The position numbers and the translations under genes are program-made. Under the pieces are notes generated by a model. The model searched no databases. It had not been told where the DNA came from and saw only the letters and a program-made list of their open reading frames with translations. This document shows, piece after piece, positions 17,250 to 23,457 of a stretch of 26,080 bases of DNA (position 1 is its first letter; the number at the start of each line of letters is the position of its first letter). The stretch is from contig DVFO01000095.1 in the NCBI GenBank assembly GCA_018713215.1, forward strand, positions 1-26,080. The letters run 5' to 3'. The stretch is from Enterenecus faecium. Its GTDB lineage: Bacteria; Bacillota; Clostridia; Oscillospirales; Oscillospiraceae.

Positions 17250-17537
17250 GCTGTGATGGCTGACAACAGCCTCACCGAGGACGACCAGGCTACTGTGGAT
17301 GCCGCTGTGGAGAAGCTGTCCAAGGCTATTGACGGACTCACCGCTGGTGGTGCTCCCGAGGCCACCGACAAGCCCAATGCTACTGACAAGCCTCAGACCA
17401 CTGAGAAGCCTGAGAACAACATTCCTCAGACCGGTGATCACGCATACGTCACCTTCTGGGTTGTGCTGTCCGCTGCTTGTGCCTCTGCTCTGGTGGCTGT
17501 GGGTGCTGTCAGCAGCAAGAAGCGCAGCCGTCGCTGA
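17250..17537 (+). pseudogene. Severed C terminus of the second GH20: end of FIVAR module and IPQTG sortase signal
   Basis: This stretch continues the GH20 reading frame directly after the TAG for 95 codons. It encodes the end of the last FIVAR module (AVMADNSLTEDDQATVDAAV), a DKP-rich linker, IPQTG, a hydrophobic segment and the positive tail KKRSRR. Nothing else is disrupted, and it lacks its own ribosome binding site. It would be translated only by readthrough of the TAG. Confidence 0.88.
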
Positions 17538-17623
17538 GACGTCGCCCCCTTATGACGTTTCCAATGTGATGGAGGCATAAAATCTACAAGTTTGATCCAG
17601 TTATCCCCGATATGGTGAAGTAA

Positions 17624-17667
17624 CAGGTGAGCGTTTTGTCGGTTTTATCCGGCAAAACGCTCACCTG
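17624..17667. other. 19-bp inverted repeat upstream of the fucosidase gene
   Basis: CAGGTGAGCGTTTTG (17624-17638) is perfectly complementary to CAAAACGCTCACCTG (17653-17667). A further T-G pair and three G-C pairs extend the stem to 19 bp around a TTTTAT loop. It ends 37 nt before the fucosidase ATG and just before its ribosome binding site. There is no T-run on either strand, so it is not an ordinary intrinsic terminator. A regulatory mRNA structure, operator or processing site is possible. The remaining part of this 167-bp gap shows nothing recognisable. Confidence 0.75.
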
Positions 17668-17704
17668 CGCAATACGACCTTGTGAAAGGAAGGGACACAC
17701 AGAC

Positions 17705-20700
17705 ATGAAACACAAGAGAATTCTCAGCAGTTTGGTTGCATTCACGTTGGTAGTGACCCAAGGTTTGAGCACGGGGATACCCGCTGTGGCAGCGCCCGCA
17801 CCGGATGCGCCACAAGCCTATGGACCCACACCTTCGGAAGCCCAGATGAAATATTACAAGGACGAACTGGCCGCCTTCTTCCACTTCGGCGTCAACACCT
17901 ATACGGACATGGAGTGGGGCAACGGCCAGGAGGACCCCGATATTTTCAATCCCACCAAATTGGACACGGACCAGTGGATTCGCACCGTGCAGGAGGCGGG
18001 AATGAAGCGGGCCATCCTCACCGCCAAGCACCACGATGGCTTTAACCTGTATCCCACCAAGGTTACCGACCACTCCGTGGCCAGCAGCAGTTGGCGGGAT
18101 GGAAAGGGAGACGTGGTACAGGAATTTGTGGACTCCTGCACCAAGTACGATATGGATATCGGCTTCTATCTCTCGCCCTGGGACCAGAAGCAGAACTACG
18201 GCGCACCTTTGCACTGGTGCGGCAACGAACGGGGCTACTCCTCCGATGAGTGCTGGCACATTCTCAACAAGGAGTACGTCTGGAACCTGTACGATCAGTA
18301 CGGCCAGGAGGATTCCGCCTACCTCCACACCGGTGAGCCCTACATCGAGGGCAAGCCGGAAGGGGAGCGCAACGGCGACACGTGGTCCATCTCCGAGGTG
18401 GATGTGTCCATCCGGCCCGGCTGGTTCTACCACGCCAACCAGTCTCCCAAGACAGCCGAGGAGCTGGCCAACATCTATTTCACTTCCGTAGGCTTGGGCT
18501 CTCCCTTGCTGCTGAATGTACCCCCCACGCCAGAGGGGCTGATTGATGAGCGGGATGTGGAATCCCTCCGGGGCTTCCGGGAGATTCTGGACAACACCTT
18601 CTCCCGCAACCTGGCGGACGGAGCAACCGCGGAGGCCACTGCCACCCGAGGCAACCACCAAAACTTTGGCGCCGCCAACGTGCTGGACGATGACTACGAC
18701 ACCTACTGGACCATGGACGACGGACAGACCACTGGTTCTGTCACCGTAACCCTGGACCAGCCTACCCTGTTGGATGTGGTGCAGATTCAGGAATACATTC
18801 CCCTGGGTCAGCGCATTGCCTCCTTCCGGGTGGACGTGCGGGTGGGCGGCCAGTGGATGGAGTTTGGCAGCGGTAAGACCATCGGCTATAAGAGACTGAT
18901 GCGGGGCGCTCCTGTGGTGGCCGATGCCGTACGGGTTACCGTTACCGATGCTCTGGCTACTCCTCTGATCAACAACATCAGCGTGTTTAAGGCCGATGAG
19001 CGCATTGCTCTGGAAGCTCAGGCGGTGCCGGGCCAGATTCAGGCGGAGTCCTGTGACCAGCTGGTGGGCGCCATCTCGGAGAACAAAGGCCCCAACGGCG
19101 GCGGGAACCTGGGTGCCGTCACCGATGGCTCCTATGCCAAGTATGAACGGGTACGCTTTGATCAAACTCCCACAGCCTTTACGCTGTCCCACTCCGGCGC
19201 TGGGACTCCCCAAATTACTCTGCGCCTGGACAGCCAGGACGGCCCCATTTTGGCTCAGATGCAGGTCCCTGCCTCTGGCTTCTATTTCACCTATGTGGAG
19301 ACCACGGTTCCGGTGACCTACCAGGGAGAGCCCCTCTCCGGATATCATGACATCTACCTGTGCATGAATGCAGGGCTGAACATCGACTGGTTCCGGCTGG
19401 AGGGTCAGAATACCCTGAACTTCCAGCCCACTCAGGTGACCGCCTATGAGGGGGATGCCGTCCAGCTCACCGTTACCCGCAGTGATGAGGACCTCTCGGA
19501 AGAGGTGCAGGTGCAGGTCCAGACCGTTCCTGACACCGCAGTCAGCGGTCAGGATTACGAAGAACTGGTCCAGACCATCACCTTCGCCCCCAACGAGACC
19601 AGCAAGACCGTGACCGTCCAGACCATGGAAAGTGACTTGAAGGAGTACGGCACCAAGTTCCGGGTGGAGCTCTCGTCGCCTTCTGCCAACGCCATGCTGG
19701 GCACGGGCTCTGCCTGTGTCGTGACCATCCGGGACAACGACGGCCCCGCCGACCTGGAGCAGCTGCAAGAAGCGGTAGATCAGGCCAACGGAAAGGTGGA
19801 GAGCGACTACATGCCGGATTCCTGGGCCGCATTTGCGGCCTTGCGGGACCAGGCCATTGCACTACTGGCCAACCCGGAGGCCACCCAGCGCCAGGTGGAT
19901 GAGATGACCGCCGCTCTGAACCAGGCCATGGAGGCTCTGAAGCCCTTCCAGTACACCAAGGATAATCCCTGCCTGCTCTCCACCACCGAGACGGTGGAGG
20001 CGGAAGCGGAGCTCTTTACCCTCCTGGGATGCGCTGGCATCTACTCCCGTCCTGGCGACAGTGGCGGGAAGGAAGTGGAGGAGATGGGCTTGATGTCCTC
20101 TGGTGAGGAGGGCCAGCTGCAATGCAGCTTCGATGTGCCCGCCGCCGGGGACTACAACATCCGCCTTCGCTACTTCTCCGGCGCTCAGAACACCATCTAT
20201 TGGGGCAATGGCCTGGAAGGAGGGGAGCAGATTGCTGGCAGGAAGGTGTTGGACTTCGATGGACAGGCCCGATTCTATGAGGTGGATTTGCCCATTCACT
20301 TCTCCCAGGCAGGGGTGAACACCATCACCTTCTATAACCACGAGGCTGGCACTTGTAATCTGGACAAGTTCACCATCCGCTGTCTGTCCACGGCTCAGCC
20401 GGGGGATAAGACCCTGCTCCAAGCCACCTATGACTATGCTCTCACTCTGTCCACCCAGGGCGTGACTGACGCTGCCAAGGAGGCCTTTGAGACGGCTCTG
20501 GCCAATGCTGAGGCTGTGATGGCGGATAACGCACTCTCTGAGGACGACCAGGACGTGGTGGACGAGGCTGTGGCCCAGCTCACCGCTGCCATGGACGGTC
20601 TCACCGCCGGTGGCGCTCCTGAGACCACCGACAAGCCCGGGACTTCTCAGAAGCCTGAGGCCACTCAGAAACCGGAGAATAAGGTGCCTCAGACCGGGGA

Positions 20701-20797
20701 CAATGCCGCCCTGATGCTGTGGAGCATGGCGGGTGCCATTTCCCTGGTGGGTGCGGCTTGTCTCGTGTATCGAAAGAACAAGTTGGAAGAGAAGTAA
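17705..20797 (+). CDS. GH29 alpha-L-fucosidase with in-frame loss of the catalytic segment, surface anchored
   Basis: This 1030-residue protein has a signal peptide (about 1-30) and then a GH29 domain: AFFHFGVNTYTDMEWG, AKHHDGFNLYPT, GFYLSPWD and, after the gap, SIRPGWFYHANQ and LLLNVPP. It jumps from YVWNLYDQYG straight to QEDSAYLHTG at residue 200. In relatives about 85-100 residues lie there, including the nucleophile Asp (WFDGA) and the acid/base Glu (GNE). Beyond residue 300 come an F5/8C domain (300-428), CBM6 (443-567), Calx-beta (571-680), FIVAR (683-748), a second CBM6/35-like domain (764-893), a FIVAR module, VPQTG (994-998) and an anchor. The product is probably secreted and wall-bound but catalytically dead, perhaps a glycan-binding protein. 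The ATG at 17705 follows GGAAGGG. Confidence 0.9.
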   Translation: MKHKRILSSLVAFTLVVTQGLSTGIPAVAAPAPDAPQAYGPTPSEAQMKYYKDELAAFFHFGVNTYTDMEWGNGQEDPDIFNPTKLDTDQWIRTVQEAGMKRAILTAKHHDGFNLYPTKVTDHSVASSSWRDGKGDVVQEFVDSCTKYDMDIGFYLSPWDQKQNYGAPLHWCGNERGYSSDECWHILNKEYVWNLYDQYGQEDSAYLHTGEPYIEGKPEGERNGDTWSISEVDVSIRPGWFYHANQSPKTAEELANIYFTSVGLGSPLLLNVPPTPEGLIDERDVESLRGFREILDNTFSRNLADGATAEATATRGNHQNFGAANVLDDDYDTYWTMDDGQTTGSVTVTLDQPTLLDVVQIQEYIPLGQRIASFRVDVRVGGQWMEFGSGKTIGYKRLMRGAPVVADAVRVTVTDALATPLINNISVFKADERIALEAQAVPGQIQAESCDQLVGAISENKGPNGGGNLGAVTDGSYAKYERVRFDQTPTAFTLSHSGAGTPQITLRLDSQDGPILAQMQVPASGFYFTYVETTVPVTYQGEPLSGYHDIYLCMNAGLNIDWFRLEGQNTLNFQPTQVTAYEGDAVQLTVTRSDEDLSEEVQVQVQTVPDTAVSGQDYEELVQTITFAPNETSKTVTVQTMESDLKEYGTKFRVELSSPSANAMLGTGSACVVTIRDNDGPADLEQLQEAVDQANGKVESDYMPDSWAAFAALRDQAIALLANPEATQRQVDEMTAALNQAMEALKPFQYTKDNPCLLSTTETVEAEAELFTLLGCAGIYSRPGDSGGKEVEEMGLMSSGEEGQLQCSFDVPAAGDYNIRLRYFSGAQNTIYWGNGLEGGEQIAGRKVLDFDGQARFYEVDLPIHFSQAGVNTITFYNHEAGTCNLDKFTIRCLSTAQPGDKTLLQATYDYALTLSTQGVTDAAKEAFETALANAEAVMADNALSEDDQDVVDEAVAQLTAAMDGLTAGGAPETTDKPGTSQKPEATQKPENKVPQTGDNAALMLWSMAGAISLVGAACLVYRKNKLEEK

Positions 20798-20814
20798 CAC
20801 CCTCCGCAAAAAAA

Positions 20815-20845
20815 CGGAGCCAGGGGAAACCCTGGCTCCGTTTTT
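20815..20845 (+). terminator. Strong intrinsic terminator after the fucosidase gene, bidirectional
   Basis: CGGAGCCAGGG (20815-20825), a GAAA tetraloop and CCCTGGCTCCG (20830-20840) form a perfect 11-bp stem followed by TTTTT. A run of seven A directly before the stem means it should also work on the minus strand. It closes the glycosidase gene group. Confidence 0.95.
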
Positions 20846-20855
20846 GATATGCGCA

Positions 20856-20884
20856 TGGAAAAGATACCTGGACTGTGGTATACT
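20856..20884 (+). promoter_or_regulatory. Possible promoter of the DUF1653 gene
   Basis: TGGAAA (20856-20861, four of six) and TATACT (20879-20884, five of six) are spaced by 17 bp, directly after the terminator and 37 bp before the start codon. The -35 match is modest. Confidence 0.45.
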
Positions 20885-20920
20885 TTTGCCCAGTAATTTT
20901 GATGGAAGGGGGAAATAAAT

Positions 20921-21145
20921 ATGCATCAATACGATATCCGTCCGGGCAAATACCGCCACTACAAGGGCAACGATTATGAGGTTCTGGGCCTGGCTACCCA
21001 CTCGGAGACCCTGGAGACCATGGTAGTGTACCGGGCTCTGTACGGGGAATACGGGCTGTGGGTGCGCCCGGCGAAGATGTGGAGCGAACTGGTGGAGGTG
21101 TCAGGCCAGCAAGTGCCCCGGTTTCGCTACATCGGGGAGGAGTGA
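20921..21145 (+). CDS. DUF1653 domain protein
   Basis: This 74-residue protein matches the small DUF1653 family: RPGKYRHYKGNDYEVLGLATHSETLETMVVYRALYGEYGLWVRPAKMW. The family is widespread in bacteria as a short stand-alone beta-rich protein, and its function is not known to me. A GGAAGGGGG site precedes the ATG. It is isolated from its neighbours, with a terminator upstream and a convergent gene starting 3 bp after its stop, so it is probably transcribed alone. Confidence 0.88.
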   Translation: MHQYDIRPGKYRHYKGNDYEVLGLATHSETLETMVVYRALYGEYGLWVRPAKMWSELVEVSGQQVPRFRYIGEE

Positions 21146-21148
21146 CCC

Positions 21149-21679
21149 TCACATGTCAAAGCGGTGGTAGGGGTGTGCGCAGTCCAGGCACACCAGCTGC
21201 CCATGTTCCAGCCGCAGCATGGACTCGGCGGTGAGTTCCCCGCAACAACTACAAGGTTTTGAGGCAAAGAGACGGGCGCGCTCCGGCAGGGAGAGCACCG
21301 TCTCTTTTACGTCGAACAGCTCCGCCGGGGCTTTGCTCTGTAGATAGTGGAACTTCTCCTCTTTCGTGAGGTTGTCTGGGGTGGGGCGGAGCACCAGACG
21401 CACAGATTTCCCGCTGTTGCGCTCGTAGAAGGAGAAGGCCTGCTTGCCCCGCAGGTGGAACAACAGGTTTCCCTTGCCGATGCTGCACCCCAGAATGACC
21501 TGGATGGCGTCCACGCCGCAGGCGTCGTTTTCCGTGATACACACTACGGACTCGTCCTGGGAGCGGGACAGGCCCAGCAGTTCCATGGCGTAGAGGGAGG
21601 CTTTATAGCCAATGGTGAGGCCGCCGCAGGCGTGGCCGTGGAAGGCCACACAGTCCTCCCAAAGTTTTTGTTCATTCAT
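21149..21679 (-). CDS. FmdE-family protein with C-terminal zinc finger
   Basis: This 176-residue protein has the FmdE core: FHGHACGGLTIGYKAS (His14, His16, Cys18), ITENDACGVDAIQVILGC (Cys54, Asp57, Cys65) and GKGNLLFHLRGKQAFSF. A zinc-ribbon tail carries Cys143, Cys146, Cys164 and Cys167. The family is named after subunit E of formylmethanofuran dehydrogenase, but in non-methanogenic Clostridia its role is unclear; a metal- or cofactor-handling role is inference. The ATG at 21679 has AAGGAGGA 9 nt upstream and overlaps the end of the ABC gene by 8 bp, so the two are probably translated together. An upstream in-frame start at 21802 lies inside the ABC gene and is rejected. Confidence 0.9.
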   Translation of the reverse strand: MNEQKLWEDCVAFHGHACGGLTIGYKASLYAMELLGLSRSQDESVVCITENDACGVDAIQVILGCSIGKGNLLFHLRGKQAFSFYERNSGKSVRLVLRPTPDNLTKEEKFHYLQSKAPAELFDVKETVLSLPERARLFASKPCSCCGELTAESMLRLEHGQLVCLDCAHPYHRFDM

Positions 21680-23234
21680 AGGTGTGTTCCTCCTTGTGGG
21701 TGAAGATGGATGTGAAATCCGTGTGTAGAACCTGATCGGGGCTGACAGGGTGCAGGGTGCCTCCATCCAGCAGATAGATGTGGTCGGAGATCTTACAGGC
21801 ACTGTACAGGTCGTGGGTGATCATCAACATGGAGAAGCCCCGGCGATATTGCAGGCCCTTGAGCATGCGCAGCAGGTTGGCCTTGGCGGAGGGGTCCAGC
21901 ATGGAGGTGGGCTCGTCGGCCAGCAGTAGGGAAGGTTCCATGGTCAGGGCCCGGGCCAGCGCCAGACGCTGCTTTTGCCCGCCGGACAGGGCGCCTACCT
22001 GGCGGGCCAAGAAGCTCTCACAGGTGTACAGCCCCACATCCTCCAGAGCCTGAGATACACGCTGCGGATGAAAAACCTTGGCCAGGCGTGTAGGCTCAGA
22101 CACCGCCTCTGCCACCGTCAGGTGTGGGTTGAGGGCGGCCTGGCTGTCCTGGAGCACCATCTGAATGCCACCCAGACGGCGATGGAGGGGGAGAAGATCC
22201 TGTTCCTGCCCTTGAAAACGGATGGCACTGGGATTGGGACAGGGGAGCAGACCGGAGAGAAGGTAGGCCAGGGTGGACTTGCCTGCGCCCCGGAACACGT
22301 TGTCCACCACGCTCTGGCGGTCAATGGCGGCGTACACCGCTTGGCGATAGGAGAGATCCAGGAACGCAGGGCATTTTTCGTAGTTAATGAGCAGCTTATA
22401 GCCCATGTCATTGGCCTTGTCCACCAGCCCAATGTTGGGGTCGCTGAGATAGCTGTCTTTGAGGTCGGCAGGGAGGGAGGTGATGTCCAGTTCTCCGGCA
22501 TCGAAGGCCAACAGAGGGTCGCTGACCGGGATGAATTGAATCTTCTCCGTTCCCTGTTTCCCGTTGCACCAGCCATCATAGGCAGTGAACTCGTAGAGGC
22601 CGGTGGCTCCGTCGTACTGGGTGCAGCAGTAGGCGCCGCTGCCCACCAGATAGCCGTCCCCGGTGTAGGAGTAGGGGTCCTCCACCTCAGACCAGATGTG
22701 CTGGGGGAGGATGACGAAGCTGCCCAGGTTGGACAGGGTGTCGGCGTTGGGCTCGTCCACCGTCAGGGTGATGGTTTGGTCATCCACCACGGTGTAGTGG
22801 TCCACCAAAAAATCTTCACCCACCCCCAGAGAGTTGGACACAGGAGGGTGTTGCTTGTAATAGTCCAGGGTAAAGGCCACGTCTTCTGTGGTAAGGGCCT
22901 CTCCATCCTGGAAGGTGGCATTTTCGAACAGGGTGAAGGTGTAGTCGCTGCCGTCCACGTCCCAGCGCTGTGCCAGCCAGGACACATCCCCCTCCTCGTC
23001 TTTTTCCAGCAGGCTGCCGTACACCAGCTTCATTTTGGCGGTGCCGGGGCCCCGGGATTGGCAGAGAAAGGGGTTGGGTGCGCCCCAGTCGGTGCCACCC
23101 TCCAGCTTCAGCGTGGACACGGCGTAGCCGGTGTCGGAGGGGGGAGCAGTGGCAGAGGGAGCGGCGGCGGTACATCCGGCGCACAGGGACAGTGCGGCGG
23201 CGCAGGTAAGGGCGATCATGAATTTGCTGTGCAT
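21672..23234 (-). CDS. Fusion of a family-5 solute-binding lipoprotein to an ABC transporter ATPase (deletion product)
   Basis: This is a 520-residue open frame. Residues 1-21 form a lipoprotein-like signal ending in Cys21. Residues about 36-314 are a family-5 (peptide/nickel) binding protein: WDVDGSDYTFTLFENATFQD, DVAFTLDYY and AIDRQSVVDNVFRG. At 316-322 the text becomes GAGKSTL, the Walker A of an oligopeptide/nickel-type ATPase, followed by IQMVLQDSQAALNP, LSGGQ (416-420), LLLADEP (437-443) and His474. Normally the second half of the binding protein, two permeases and usually a first ATPase lie between these parts. A single in-frame deletion in the GGCGCAGGC region (about 22275-22300) explains this. 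The hybrid cannot work as a transporter. The ATG at 23234 has AGGAGG upstream. Confidence 0.9.
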   Translation of the reverse strand: MHSKFMIALTCAAALSLCAGCTAAAPSATAPPSDTGYAVSTLKLEGGTDWGAPNPFLCQSRGPGTAKMKLVYGSLLEKDEEGDVSWLAQRWDVDGSDYTFTLFENATFQDGEALTTEDVAFTLDYYKQHPPVSNSLGVGEDFLVDHYTVVDDQTITLTVDEPNADTLSNLGSFVILPQHIWSEVEDPYSYTGDGYLVGSGAYCCTQYDGATGLYEFTAYDGWCNGKQGTEKIQFIPVSDPLLAFDAGELDITSLPADLKDSYLSDPNIGLVDKANDMGYKLLINYEKCPAFLDLSYRQAVYAAIDRQSVVDNVFRGAGKSTLAYLLSGLLPCPNPSAIRFQGQEQDLLPLHRRLGGIQMVLQDSQAALNPHLTVAEAVSEPTRLAKVFHPQRVSQALEDVGLYTCESFLARQVGALSGGQKQRLALARALTMEPSLLLADEPTSMLDPSAKANLLRMLKGLQYRRGFSMLMITHDLYSACKISDHIYLLDGGTLHPVSPDQVLHTDFTSIFTHKEEHTYE

Positions 23235-23294
23235 ATGGGGTTTCCTCCTGTGGTATACATGGGTGCGGCACTGGATGTGCAGGGGGACGAAGAG

Positions 23295-23338
23295 AAAAAA
23301 GTTCATCAAGAGCGCCTCCTGGCACTCTTGATGAACTT
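23295..23338 (-). terminator. Intrinsic terminator in the 5' leader of the binding protein-ATPase gene
   Basis: On the minus strand AAGTTCATCAAGAG (23325-23338) pairs perfectly with CTCTTGATGAACTT (23299-23312). There are three more inner pairs after one mismatch and an AGGA loop, and the T-run continues to six T in total. It is about 60 nt upstream of the start codon and 91 nt downstream of a consensus promoter, which suits attenuation. It may also end read-through from the DUF1576 gene. Confidence 0.9.
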
Positions 23339-23428
23339 CTCATTCATCCAGGTTCATGGTGTGACGGTGGTCGTAGAAAGTGGGCGTCCTCTGACGGCCC
23401 CAACGATTGCTTCAACAATCTGGGTAAC
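23339..23428 (-). ncRNA. Candidate leader RNA: unassigned riboswitch, attenuator or small RNA
   Basis: This is the transcribed stretch between a consensus promoter and a strong terminator, with no gene of normal size. It can form GATTG/CAATC around a 6-nt loop and an imperfect stem TGGG...CCCA enclosing GTC-AGAG-GAC. ATGAAC, about 20 nt before the terminator, is complementary to GTTCAT in the first terminator arm and could be an antiterminator. A five-codon reading frame (M-N-L-D-E) also starts at this ATG. I could not match it to a known riboswitch class. Confidence 0.5.
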
Positions 23429-23457
23429 ATTTTACCAGAACAAGCTTCCGGTGTCAA
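23429..23457 (-). promoter_or_regulatory. Near-consensus promoter for the ABC/FmdE operon leader
   Basis: On the minus strand a perfect TTGACA (23452-23457) and TAAAAT (23429-23434, five of six) are separated by 17 bp. The -35 box overlaps the stop codon of the DUF1576 gene. Transcription would begin near 23422. Confidence 0.8.

Noticed and set aside
17645..19768. A 707-codon minus-strand frame opposite the fucosidase gene
   Set aside because: Shadow of the fucosidase reading frame with no domain signature.
23339..23428. T-box, cobalamin or guanidine-I identity for the leader RNA
   Set aside because: The diagnostic motifs of these classes were not seen by eye, so I left it unassigned.
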